Assembly: GCA_946413885.1 (NCBI GenBank)
Contig: CAMKMK010000048.1
Coordinates: 1-12,963 of the forward strand
DNA length: 12,963 bases
Reading direction: 5' to 3'
Origin: an uncultured Prevotellaceae bacterium
Lineage (GTDB): Bacteria; Bacteroidota; Bacteroidia; Bacteroidales; Bacteroidaceae
The number at the start of each line of letters is the position of its first letter. Within the stretch, counting starts at the first letter, position 1. A model generated the notes under the pieces. That model did no database searches, had not been told where the DNA came from, and worked only from the letters and a program-made list of their open reading frames with translations. The translations under genes and the position numbers were made by a program. Positions 1-6,999 of the stretch are shown piece by piece.

Positions 1-792
1 AGGAGTTTCTATCAGCAATCCAGGTTCCCCTCGCCACCAGAAGCTCCAAGCAGTGAAAATGGCACCTGCCAAGAAACAAATGGTTCCCATAACCAGTCTT
101 TTTTGTCGATTCCAGGTCAAATGAACTCGAATATAATGGGCCATCACCAGATAACCGATGTAACCAGCGCAATACCACAAAGCGTGGAATTCATTCCAAA
201 AACATTCGCCCCACAGTTCTGGACACACAAACATGCGTAGCCAGGGCATTAGGGAAGAAAGTAGAAAGATGCCAACAAAAATTTTTTCTTCCTTAGCAGA
301 GGCCTTTTCCAACCAGGGTGATATGACAGGAATTATTAGATACAAAGAAATCAGAGGACCAAAGAACCACAGATGTCCACACATCGATGTGAAATTCCAG
401 GGAAGAATCTTCAGGTCGTTCATACTCTGCTCCCAAGTCATGCCACCCCATACAAGAGGCAGAAACGTGTATAGCAATAGGAAGGAGAACATGGGAGGCA
501 GGATGCGGGCAAAACGATGCTTGTAGAACTGTCCCATAGTGATTCCTTTCTTCATGGGAGCCAGAAGAAAGGCCGAAACGATAATAAATAAAGGAACACA
601 TGTGCGTGCTACACCTCCATCATAGAAAGCAACCCAGAAACGGTTGGATTCATTCGCCAACTGAGAAACGTTTCCTGCCAAACCAGATGCATCAGCACCA
701 TAAAAATTTTCACTTGCGTGCACTAGCATTACCAGAAAACACGCTACTACGCGAATGTAATCCACAAAAACAATACGTTCCTTTTCTTGCAT
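1..792 (-). CDS. Acyltransferase-3 family membrane protein, C-terminus cut by window edge
   Basis: The minus strand is open from the ATG at 792 to base 1 (264 codons, no stop), so the C-terminal part lies outside the window. It begins MQEKERIVFVDYIRVVACFL. The R14-x10-H25 pattern in the first membrane helix is the hallmark of acyltransferase-3 (OafA/WecH-like) proteins, which move acyl groups, often acetyl, from the cytoplasmic side onto sugars or surface polymers. Further hydrophobic segments follow, including VPLFIIVSAFLL near residue 70, a helix near 100-115, LWFFGPLISLYLIIP near 142 and others up to 250, consistent with a multi-helix inner-membrane enzyme. Family members usually have about 330-380 residues, so roughly a quarter to a third is missing. 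It follows kbl in the same direction after 77 bases, but a terminator sits between them, so separate transcription is likely. The acceptor substrate cannot be told. Confidence 0.85.
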   Translation of the reverse strand, partial: MQEKERIVFVDYIRVVACFLVMLVHASENFYGADASGLAGNVSQLANESNRFWVAFYDGGVARTCVPLFIIVSAFLLAPMKKGITMGQFYKHRFARILPPMFSFLLLYTFLPLVWGGMTWEQSMNDLKILPWNFTSMCGHLWFFGPLISLYLIIPVISPWLEKASAKEEKIFVGIFLLSSLMPWLRMFVCPELWGECFWNEFHALWYCAGYIGYLVMAHYIRVHLTWNRQKRLVMGTICFLAGAIFTAWSFWWRGEPGLLIETP

Positions 793-823
793 AAAGAATG
801 CTTGTCGAATGTTAGACAAAATG

Positions 824-859
824 ATAAAAATAAGAGGCAACACCCACGTGCCACCTCTT
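824..859 (-). terminator. Intrinsic terminator of kbl
   Basis: Starting 11 bases after the kbl stop on the minus strand, AAGAGGTGGC and GTTGCCTCTT form a 10-bp stem (three G-U pairs) around an 8-base loop. It is followed by A and then TTTTT (826-830). On the plus strand the wobble positions become C-A mismatches, so the hairpin works only for leftward transcripts, which fits an end for kbl. Confidence 0.75.
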
Positions 860-869
860 AATATCGTTG

Positions 870-2057
870 TTACTTCTTCAATCCCAATTCCTTGCCTACC
901 TTAATGAAAGCAGCGATACATTTATCTAATTGCTCGCGGTTATGGGCGGCAGAAAGCTGTACGCGGATGCGAGCCTGTCCTTGTGGTACCACAGGATAGC
1001 AGAAGCCTGTCACGTAAATGCCCTCATTGAGCATACGGTCTGCAAATTTCACAGCCATAGGTGCGTCGTAAATCATCACTGCACAGATGGCACTTTGGGT
1101 GGGCTTGATGTCAAATCCCTCAGCCATCATCTTGTCGCGGAAATAGTTTACGTTCTCAATCAGTTTGTTATGGAGCGAGGTGTCCTTTTTCAGCATCTTG
1201 AAGACCTCCAAACTGGCGCCAATGATGCCAGGAGCCAAAGAGTTGGAGAACAGATAAGGACGTGAACTCTGACGCAACATATCGATGATTTCCTTGCGGC
1301 CTGTTGTGAAACCTCCCAAAGCACCACCAAAAGCTTTCCCTAAGGTTCCTGTGTAGATGTCTACACGTCCATAGGTCTTGCATAGTTCGCTTACTCCATG
1401 TCCTGTTTCACCTACAACGCCTGCGCTGTGACTCTCATCCACCATCACCAAAGCATCGTACTTTTCTGCCAAATCGCAGATCTTGTCCATGGGAGCCACA
1501 TTACCATCCATTGAGAATACTCCATCCGTGCAGATAATGCGGAATCGCTGGGCCTGAGCCTCTTGCAGACATTTTTCAAGTTCTGCCATATCAGCATTAG
1601 CATAGCGGTAGCGCTTAGCCTTGCACAGACGCACTCCGTCGATGATGCTGGCATGATTTAATGCATCACTGATGATGGCATCATTCTCGTCCAAAATGGA
1701 ACCAAATAGACCTCCATTTGCATCAAAACAGGCAGCATAAAGGATGGTGTCCTCCGTTTTGAAGTAATCAGAGATAGCGGCCTCAAGTTCCTTATGGATG
1801 TCCATTGTGCCACAAATGAACCGTACAGAGGCCATACCATATCCACGACGATCCATGATATTCTTAGCCCCCTGTATCAGTCGAGGATTGTTGGCAAGTC
1901 CCAAATAGTTGTTTGCACAAAAGTTAAGTACCTCCTTGCCCTTCACTTGGATAGACGCACCCTGAGGACTCTCTATGATTCTTTCTTCCTTATATAATCC
2001 AGCCTCTTTCAATCCAGCTAATGTTTCACTCAGATGTTCTTTTATTTTTCCGTACAT
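870..2057 (-). CDS. kbl: Glycine C-acetyltransferase (2-amino-3-ketobutyrate CoA ligase)
   Basis: This encodes a 395-residue cytoplasmic PLP enzyme of the alpha-oxoamine synthase family. It cleaves 2-amino-3-oxobutyrate with CoA to glycine and acetyl-CoA, the second step of threonine degradation. Visible family signatures are NFCANNYLGLANNP (45-58), the PLP-contacting VDESHSAG (207-214, with D207 and H210) and TGTLGKAFGG, with the Schiff-base lysine at K241. The length is close to the 398 residues of E. coli Kbl. The divergent neighbour is an epimerase-type threonine dehydrogenase that makes its substrate, which separates it from relatives such as BioF, HemA and serine palmitoyltransferase. 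The start at 2057 gives the usual N-terminus. A terminator follows the stop. Confidence 0.95.
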   Translation of the reverse strand: MYGKIKEHLSETLAGLKEAGLYKEERIIESPQGASIQVKGKEVLNFCANNYLGLANNPRLIQGAKNIMDRRGYGMASVRFICGTMDIHKELEAAISDYFKTEDTILYAACFDANGGLFGSILDENDAIISDALNHASIIDGVRLCKAKRYRYANADMAELEKCLQEAQAQRFRIICTDGVFSMDGNVAPMDKICDLAEKYDALVMVDESHSAGVVGETGHGVSELCKTYGRVDIYTGTLGKAFGGALGGFTTGRKEIIDMLRQSSRPYLFSNSLAPGIIGASLEVFKMLKKDTSLHNKLIENVNYFRDKMMAEGFDIKPTQSAICAVMIYDAPMAVKFADRMLNEGIYVTGFCYPVVPQGQARIRVQLSAAHNREQLDKCIAAFIKVGKELGLKK

Positions 2058-2086
2058 AGTAATGTTTTTTTAGAGTTTCCTTTCTG

Positions 2087-2094
2087 CAAAATAA
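2087..2094 (-). promoter_or_regulatory. Weak candidate -7 element for kbl
   Basis: On the minus strand TTATTTTG matches the Bacteroidetes TAnnTTTG -7 consensus at all but one defined position, 30 bases upstream of the kbl ATG. No TTTG is seen at the right distance upstream, so this is only a guess. Confidence 0.25.
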
Positions 2095-2202
2095 ATGATT
2101 TTTTTTCCAGCACCATTCATTCAGATGGACAAAATTTTAAATTGAGAGCCGAATTTAAAAATATTTAAACATTTACTTTCTACTCATACTGAAAAAAAGA
2201 GG

Positions 2203-2210
2203 TAATTTTG
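2203..2210 (+). promoter_or_regulatory. Promoter -7 element for tdh and the HAD phosphatase
   Basis: TAATTTTG is an exact match to TAnnTTTG. A near-match to the -33 TTTG (TTTC at 2177-2180) lies 22 bases upstream. Transcription would begin near 2216, which rules out the in-frame TTG at 2208 as the tdh start and leaves a leader of about 75 bases. Confidence 0.6.
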
Positions 2211-2291
2211 CTTAATAAAAGTAATGAATGTTGTGGGGATTGTACATGCCTCTCATGTTGTGAAACCAAAAATCGCAAAGAATACTTTTTT

Positions 2292-3248
2292 ATGAAGAAC
2301 ATCCTTGTTATTGGATCTACTGGCCAGATTGGTTCAGAGCTTACACCCGAGTTGCGCCGTCGTTATGGCGGTAATCATGTTGTTGCTGGATATATCCGTG
2401 GGGCAGAACCACATGGCGAACTTCTCGAAAGTGGTCCTTGTGCCGAATGTGACGTCACCAATGGTCAGCAGATTGCAGAACTGGTTAAGAAATATAATAT
2501 CGACACTATTTTCAATATGGCTGCCCTCCTGTCTGTGGTAGCTGAAAACAAACCTGAGTTGGCGTGGAAGATAGGTATTGATGGATTGTGGAATATACTC
2601 GAGATTGCCCGTGAACATCATCTTCAAGTCTTTACTCCCAGCTCCATTGGTTCTTTTGGCGAGTCCACTCCTCATTGGATGACTCCCCAGGACACTATCC
2701 AGCGTCCCACCACCATCTATGGAGTCAGCAAGGTCACCACTGAGTTGCTTTCTGATTGGTTCCATGTTCGCTATGGTGTTGATACTCGTTCCGTCCGTTT
2801 CCCAGGTCTCATTTCTTACGTTACTCCTCCAGGTGGTGGCACTACCGATTATGCAGTTGATATTTATTACAGCGCTGTTCGTGGTGAGAAATTCGTATGT
2901 CCTATTCCTGAGGGAACCTTGATGGACATGATGTATATGCCTGACGCTCTACATGCCGCTATCTCTCTGATGGAGGCAGACCCAACCAAGTTGGTTCATC
3001 ACAATGGTTTCAACATTGCTTCCATGAGTTTTGCTCCAGAGACTGTTTATGCGGAAATTCGCAAACATTGTCCTGATTTCCAAATGATTTACGATGTGGA
3101 TCCTCTCAAGGCTGCTATTGCGCATAGTTGGCCTGACAAACTCGACGATAGTTGTGCTCGTGCGGAGTGGGGTTGGACTCCTCAGTATGATCTTGCCAGC
3201 ATGACAGTTGATATGCTCGATAAACTATCCAGCAGAATGAAGAAATGA
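2292..3248 (+). CDS. tdh: L-threonine 3-dehydrogenase, NAD-dependent epimerase-like (extended SDR) type
   Basis: This predicts a 318-residue cytoplasmic protein with an N-terminal Rossmann fold: GSTGQIG (8-14) is the GxxGxxG NAD-binding motif. FTPSSIGSFG (114-123) gives the catalytic serine or threonine and Y143-GVS-K147 the YxxxK pair of short-chain dehydrogenases. Epimerase-like threonine dehydrogenases, unrelated to the zinc-dependent E. coli Tdh, have this layout and length. They oxidise threonine to 2-amino-3-oxobutyrate, the Kbl substrate, and kbl is the divergent neighbour; this context argues against a UDP-sugar epimerase. The frame is open back to 2208, but that start lies inside the promoter and would add a Cys-rich 28-residue tail before the Rossmann strand, so the ATG at 2292 is chosen. 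The stop overlaps the next start (ATGA), suggesting translational coupling. Confidence 0.92.
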   Translation: MKNILVIGSTGQIGSELTPELRRRYGGNHVVAGYIRGAEPHGELLESGPCAECDVTNGQQIAELVKKYNIDTIFNMAALLSVVAENKPELAWKIGIDGLWNILEIAREHHLQVFTPSSIGSFGESTPHWMTPQDTIQRPTTIYGVSKVTTELLSDWFHVRYGVDTRSVRFPGLISYVTPPGGGTTDYAVDIYYSAVRGEKFVCPIPEGTLMDMMYMPDALHAAISLMEADPTKLVHHNGFNIASMSFAPETVYAEIRKHCPDFQMIYDVDPLKAAIAHSWPDKLDDSCARAEWGWTPQYDLASMTVDMLDKLSSRMKK

Positions 3249-4438
3249 GCAAAAACACTTCACGTTCCATTTTATTCACCCCATGGTTTAAGGTTTGCCT
3301 TGCTCTTGGGTGTCTGTTCTTGTGTCTTTTATTCATTCTTTGTCGTCACAAGTATGTACCAACATCTCAGGAAGCCCTTCCTCAGGGAGCATGGGATTCA
3401 ACTGTGTACAACACCCTTACTAATCTGATTGATGATTGCAAGGATCATGGGAACTATGCTGTGTTCGACTTCGACAAGACCACCATCGTTCACGATATTT
3501 CCAATGCCCTGATGGTTTATCAAATCGAGCAGTTGCGCTTTGCCGATGCTCCTGCTCATGCATTTCTGGACGGCCTAAGCGATGTCGATGCTCCACTTAA
3601 CGAGATTGGTATCTCATCGGCCCAGATGGGATCAGTTCTTCAAGAAGAATATAATCATCTTTCGGCCCGTTTGGAGTCTGGTGAGACCTTGGATCAGGTG
3701 CATCAGAGTGATGAATATCTGGATTTCCGTGCACGTTTCATCTCATATCTGGATGCTCTTAGCCAAACCTTTCCTGAAGAAGTATGGTACGCATGGATGC
3801 CTGGTCTTATGTCGGGTATGACCGATCAGGAAGCCAGATCGCTTGTCAGCGATGCCATCGATGATCAATTAGGACTTGATAAATTGAGAGTAGAAAAATG
3901 GATTTCGCCTGATGGAAAATGGGGCGGACCTGTGGAGAAGGGCATCTATTTGCCGCAAGAGACACGTGACCTCTACCAAGTGCTTAATCAGAATGGTATT
4001 GATACTTATGTGTGCTCCGCTTCTTTGGAATTGATTGTGGAAGTGTTGGCATGTGATTCAGTACGTGGATTGGGACTCAGTCCAGATCGTGTCTATGGTC
4101 TCCGTTTTGTGCCATCTGAACGTATGGAAGCCATTTATGATACCACCTATCCTCAACCCATGCTTACAGGCAAGGTGGAATGCATCAAGACCCTCATCGC
4201 ACCTTATTATAATGATAAAGGTCCAGTCCTTGTGGGTGGGGACAGCAATGGTGATGTGGCTATGCTGACCTCTTTTTCAGATACACGTTGCGGATTAATC
4301 ATAGATGTGGGACGCAATCCAGAGAGCCCCATCGGCCAGTTGGCTGCTAAAGCACGTCTCGACCAGGGCGAAAGACGCTATGTCCTCCAACCAGCTTTTG
4401 CCAAAGCAAAAAGCGATGTCGAATTTGAGGGCATCTAA
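3245..4438 (+). CDS. Membrane-anchored HAD-family phosphatase (phosphoserine phosphatase-like)
   Basis: The 397-residue product has one hydrophobic segment (about 15-33, no clear lipobox) after a short basic N-terminus, so the catalytic part probably sits in the periplasm. All four HAD motifs are present: DFDKTT (75-80, nucleophile D75 and acid D77), S258 or S260 in VCSAS, K310 in LTGKVE, and GGDSNGD (331-337). A helical insert of about 150 residues between motifs I and II forms the cap. This layout is shared by SerB-like and exported phosphatases such as phosphorylcholine phosphatase; the substrate cannot be assigned. It overlaps tdh by four bases (ATGA) and so is likely co-translated with it. 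A link to threonine, glycine or serine metabolism is possible, but the export signal argues against simple cytoplasmic phosphoserine hydrolysis. No strong terminator was found in the 79 bases before the convergent next gene. Confidence 0.82.
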   Translation: MSKNTSRSILFTPWFKVCLALGCLFLCLLFILCRHKYVPTSQEALPQGAWDSTVYNTLTNLIDDCKDHGNYAVFDFDKTTIVHDISNALMVYQIEQLRFADAPAHAFLDGLSDVDAPLNEIGISSAQMGSVLQEEYNHLSARLESGETLDQVHQSDEYLDFRARFISYLDALSQTFPEEVWYAWMPGLMSGMTDQEARSLVSDAIDDQLGLDKLRVEKWISPDGKWGGPVEKGIYLPQETRDLYQVLNQNGIDTYVCSASLELIVEVLACDSVRGLGLSPDRVYGLRFVPSERMEAIYDTTYPQPMLTGKVECIKTLIAPYYNDKGPVLVGGDSNGDVAMLTSFSDTRCGLIIDVGRNPESPIGQLAAKARLDQGERRYVLQPAFAKAKSDVEFEGI

Positions 4439-4517
4439 GCATTTTCCCCTTATAGTCTGTCTTTCAAAAAGCGATTACGAAAGGTAGGACATGTTATGAC
4501 CAATAAGCTGTAAACTA

Positions 4518-5795
4518 TCAACTAATCCTTGGTTCCTTGATTTCTTTTCCACGACAGAAACGATGCTCGATTTGGCGATCATCACCCAGATAGATGTATC
4601 GCTCTAATCGTTCCAGCAAAGAATAATTGTCGTGATTCAGATTGCTGTCATTGATGACCAGAGCATCGAACTCATAGCCATGTTCGAAGCTTCCCACACG
4701 ACCAAAGAAACTCCCTGCTGACTTTGTGGCGAGCCAGAACACTTCAGAAAGGGTGAGAAATGATCGTTGATGATTCTGCTGATAGTACATCTTGCTCACC
4801 TGTATCGCATAAACCATTATTCGGAAGATGTTCAAGTCATGGCCGCCGCTAATGTCGCTGCCGAGTCCTACGTGCAGCCCTTTGTCGATGAACTGTCGGA
4901 TAGGAGCCATACCTGACGATACGTTGAGATTCGACGTAGGACAATGAGCGACCATCACGTTATTCCGTTTCATTAGTTCCATCTCTTCACCCTCAGTCCA
5001 TACGCAATGTGCCATCACGGTAGGTGTCTGTCCAAAGAGGCCATAGCGGTTATAAGCGTCGCCATAGCAGGTACTCTCTTTCTCCAGCGTCTGCACCAGA
5101 GCTATCTCGTCTTTGTTCTCAGAGAGGTGTGACTGAACGGGCAACTGATATTTGGCAGCCAGTTCACCACAAGCGTGGAGCATCTCTGGCGTACAAGAAG
5201 GAATGAAGCGGGGTGTAACAACTGGGCGCACAAGAGCTTCCGGCTTGTTGAATTCCTCTATCAATGCCTCATAGCCCAGCATCGTTTCTTCTACCGACTC
5301 TGAGAGTCCTTTTGGGCAGTTGCGGTTCATCGCCACTTTACCCACCAGTGCCCCCATGCCAACCTTCTGGAATAGACGCATCAACAGACGGGTACTTTCT
5401 GTATGAATCGTAGCAAACACACACGCCCGCATGGTGCCGAAGCGCCACAGGTCACGCACAAAACGGCTGTACATCCTCTCTGCATAGTCCAGTTCGGCAT
5501 ATTTCATTTCCTCAGGATAGGTGTAGTCCTGAAGCCAAGGCAGCAGTTCCAGATCCATAGCGATACCTTGATTGCGATATTGCGGAGCATGCACATGCAG
5601 ATCATTCATGGCAGGAATCAGCAGACGGTCGCCGAAATCAATAATCTCTGCCTCCTTGCTATCTAACGATGCCAAATCTTTTGCCACTCCAGTCACACGT
5701 CCATTGGCATCCACAGCAACATAGCCATTCTCCAGCACTTCGAAATGGCTTTTCTCCTTCGTATAAAGGACATGAGCCTTATAGATTTTTTTCAT
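4518..5795 (-). CDS. guaD: Guanine deaminase (amidohydrolase family)
   Basis: The 425-residue product belongs to the zinc amidohydrolases and should deaminate guanine to xanthine in purine salvage or catabolism. The segment NDLHVHAPQYRNQGIAMDLE with LLPWLQDYTYPEE after it is typical of guanine deaminase rather than of other chlorohydrolase-like enzymes. Metal ligands are H67 and H69 (HVH), H223 (SHLSENKDE), H263 (VMAHCVWTEGEE) and D314 (GLGSDISGG). The frame is open to an ATG at 5894, which would add 33 residues without family character. Homology begins at MKKIYKAHVLYT, so the ATG at 5795 is chosen, leaving a leader of about 115 bases after the probable promoter. The gene is alone on its strand and convergent with the HAD phosphatase gene. 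No xanthine-handling gene is in view. Confidence 0.9.
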   Translation of the reverse strand: MKKIYKAHVLYTKEKSHFEVLENGYVAVDANGRVTGVAKDLASLDSKEAEIIDFGDRLLIPAMNDLHVHAPQYRNQGIAMDLELLPWLQDYTYPEEMKYAELDYAERMYSRFVRDLWRFGTMRACVFATIHTESTRLLMRLFQKVGMGALVGKVAMNRNCPKGLSESVEETMLGYEALIEEFNKPEALVRPVVTPRFIPSCTPEMLHACGELAAKYQLPVQSHLSENKDEIALVQTLEKESTCYGDAYNRYGLFGQTPTVMAHCVWTEGEEMELMKRNNVMVAHCPTSNLNVSSGMAPIRQFIDKGLHVGLGSDISGGHDLNIFRIMVYAIQVSKMYYQQNHQRSFLTLSEVFWLATKSAGSFFGRVGSFEHGYEFDALVINDSNLNHDNYSLLERLERYIYLGDDRQIEHRFCRGKEIKEPRIS

Positions 5796-5917
5796 GCCAA
5801 TTCCAACATTCGAATCAATCGCATTCTTCTGGCGTGCTATGTCTTTGATACCGATGCAGTCAATACTCATATGGTTATGTCCTATTTGATTCATGGAAAA
5901 ACAATGTAATTACTGCA

Positions 5918-5925
5918 CAAAGATA
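5918..5925 (-). promoter_or_regulatory. Probable -7 element of the guanine deaminase gene
   Basis: The minus strand reads TATCTTTG, an exact TAnnTTTG. Transcription would begin near 5911. The nearest upstream TTTG (5938-5941) is only 12 bases away, so the -33 half is not well placed. Confidence 0.5.
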
Positions 5926-6148
5926 GTGATTTATTTCCAAACTTACTAATGGTAACGTGACAATTGGAACAATTGCACAATGAACATTAACGCTTTATCC
6001 ATCTTAGGCATATCAACGTGACGGCATCAGCAAGTCTTTCATCGCCAAAAATGACAAAACGACATAATCTATCTTATCATGAAAACAAGTAATCAGGGTA
6101 ATACGAATCATCCAAGTTTTCGGAGTAATTGCAAGATAAAATGAAAGG

Positions 6149-6188
6149 AAAAAACGCGACACGTTGAATTGGCAAACACAACGTGTTG
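6149..6188 (-). terminator. Possible terminator made from the last two array units
   Basis: On the minus strand ACACGTTG (6179-6186) pairs with CAACGTGT (6159-6166) across a 12-base loop, and six T follow four bases later (6149-6154). Nothing else downstream of the 119-residue minus-strand gene looks like a terminator. The stem is moderate and the T run slightly displaced. Confidence 0.4.
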
Positions 6189-6232
6189 AAACTGCAAAGT
6201 CAACACGTTGAAATCGCGGACACAACGTGTTG
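6157..6232. repeat. Four 10-bp dyads at exact 22-bp period, alternating centres
   Basis: The cores begin at 6157, 6179, 6201 and 6223: CGACACGTTG, CAACGTGTTG, CAACACGTTG, CAACGTGTTG. Each has CAAC and GTTG arms (one mismatch in the first) around a centre that alternates AC, GT, AC, GT, so each core is the reverse complement of its neighbour. The 12-base spacers AATTGGCAAACA, AAACTGCAAAGT and AAATCGCGGACA are related, so the whole is about 3.5 copies of a 22-bp tandem unit. Neighbouring units can pair as stems of 8 to 10 bp with 12-base loops. It lies 71 bases past the stop of the small minus-strand gene. Confidence 0.9.
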
Positions 6233-6238
6233 TGTTTT

Positions 6239-6267
6239 CTCTCGTGAAAAGTAGGGGTTTTCGAGAG
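6239..6267. repeat. Bulged hairpin next to the dyad array
   Basis: CTCTCG, a two-base TG bulge and AAAA (6239-6250) can pair with TTTTCGAGAG (6258-6267) over the loop GTAGGGG. No T run follows on either strand, so it is not a classic terminator; it may stabilise the 3' end of the leftward mRNA. Confidence 0.5.
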
Positions 6268-6302
6268 CTGTTATGAAAGGAGGGTAGGGGAAGTAGAGTG
6301 TG

Positions 6303-6662
6303 CTACTTCTTGTTACCTTGCAGCGCGTCCTGAATCTTCTCGACAATCGTTTCGGAAACCTGTTCTGAGGTGCCGCAGTAAACATAATTGAATGCACCTA
6401 CTGAGATGGTGGTGCCCTGAAGTTTCATGGTGCTGAAAAGGTAATAGTTGTGATACTCGGCCAGACCTGCTACGGTGGTTCCAATCAGCTTGTCGCCAAT
6501 CTTCCCTCCAAAGATTTTGCCCTTCATCCCAAGTACATTCTCACGCAGGGCATCGCCCCATACTTCACCCAATTTGTTGCGATGATCCTCTTCCTGCGGA
6601 TTTGTCACATACATGCCATATCCGATTGCCACAAGAATCACCAATACAAGAAACTTTTTCAT
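6303..6662 (-). CDS. Small membrane-anchored or exported protein, DUF4359-like
   Basis: The 119-residue product starts MKKFLVLVILVAIGYGMYVT, a basic tip and one hydrophobic segment (about 4-18), followed by TNPQEEDHRNKLGEVW. The rest (about 20-119) is soluble, with a glycine-rich KGKIFGGKIGDKLIG stretch (47-61), YHNYYLFSTMKL (70-81) resembling a beta strand, and a C-terminal helix ending in basic residues. A short anchored protein with TNP just after the helix recalls the DUF4359 group of unknown function; that match is from memory. The longer open frame to 6926 is rejected because a well-formed promoter lies at 6709-6740, inside it. The gene is alone on its strand and divergent from the Tat-exported isomerase gene. 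No function is proposed. Confidence 0.75.
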   Translation of the reverse strand: MKKFLVLVILVAIGYGMYVTNPQEEDHRNKLGEVWGDALRENVLGMKGKIFGGKIGDKLIGTTVAGLAEYHNYYLFSTMKLQGTTISVGAFNYVYCGTSEQVSETIVEKIQDALQGNKK

Positions 6663-6708
6663 TGCTATTTTGACTTTAATTAATGTATCCAATTCATGTC
6701 TCAGTTTG

Positions 6709-6740
6709 CAAATGTACGGTTTTGGTTGAAGAAAAGCAAA
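6709..6740 (-). promoter_or_regulatory. Promoter of the 119-residue protein gene
   Basis: On the minus strand TTTG (6737-6740), a 20-base spacer and TACATTTG (6709-6716) match the Bacteroidetes -33/-7 consensus fully. Transcription would start near 6702, about 40 bases before the ATG at 6662, which fixes that start. Confidence 0.75.
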
Positions 6741-6839
6741 TTTATTGGGAGAAAACGCTATCCTGATGCACCATGCAATTAGGCAGAAACGTATCGAAAA
6801 GCATGAATTTGCAGAAAAATCGATAAAATAATGGGGGAT

Positions 6840-6873
6840 TTTGAGGAACGAGTGAATTATTTTGGTAAATTTG
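6840..6873 (+). promoter_or_regulatory. Promoter of the Tat-exported isomerase-like gene
   Basis: TTTG (6840-6843) and TAAATTTG (6866-6873) are spaced by 22 bases. Transcription would start near 6880, giving a 5' leader of about 120 bases. The alternative TTG start at 6862 lies within this promoter and is excluded. Confidence 0.65.
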
Positions 6874-6999
6874 TGGAGGATATATCGTGAGAAGGCTAAT
6901 GACAGATGGAAAACGAAGGGACACACTTACGAGAAATGTCGTCCTGAAGAGGATATTTGGAATGATAACTCATTAACAACCATAAAAAAGAGAATCAAC

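Larger units (their letters stand above)
5796..6302. other. 507-base gene-free stretch with guaD promoter and repeat array
   Basis: No credible gene is seen. From left to right it holds the guaD leader and -7 element, the dyad CAATTG-GAA-CAATTG (5961-5975), about 170 bases without recognised structure, the 22-bp dyad array, and a bulged hairpin just before the stop of the small minus-strand gene. Open frames of about 60-70 codons here run through the repeats and look accidental. Confidence 0.7.

Noticed and set aside
233..526. 97-codon plus-strand frame as a gene
   Set aside because: It lies antisense to the acyltransferase gene, its protein has no domain character, and no promoter precedes it.
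293..601. 102-codon minus-strand frame as a separate gene
   Set aside because: It is another frame of the acyltransferase coding region, which is open without a stop from 792 to the window edge and carries family motifs.
2334..2765. 143-codon minus-strand frame as an antisense gene
   Set aside because: It lies wholly within tdh on the opposite strand and shows no family resemblance or promoter.
3277..3345. Lipoprotein signal on the HAD phosphatase
   Set aside because: Cysteines occur in the hydrophobic segment, but none is preceded by a proper lipobox, so a simple membrane anchor is preferred.
4439..4517. Terminator between the HAD phosphatase and guanine deaminase genes
   Set aside because: Only short imperfect dyads (CTTTC/GAAAG and a mismatched GGACAT/ATGACC) without T runs were found.
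5796..5894. Extended N-terminus of guanine deaminase starting at 5894
   Set aside because: The 33 extra residues show no family resemblance or signal peptide; guanine deaminase similarity starts at MKKIYKAHVLYT. It is not fully excluded, since the predicted transcript covers it.
6013..6225. 70-codon minus-strand open frame across the dyad array
   Set aside because: Much of it is repeat sequence, there is no recognisable protein character, and the frame is explained by chance in a non-coding stretch.
6157..6232. CRISPR array
   Set aside because: The repeated core is only 10 bp, the 12-base spacers resemble one another, the orientation alternates and no cas genes are near.
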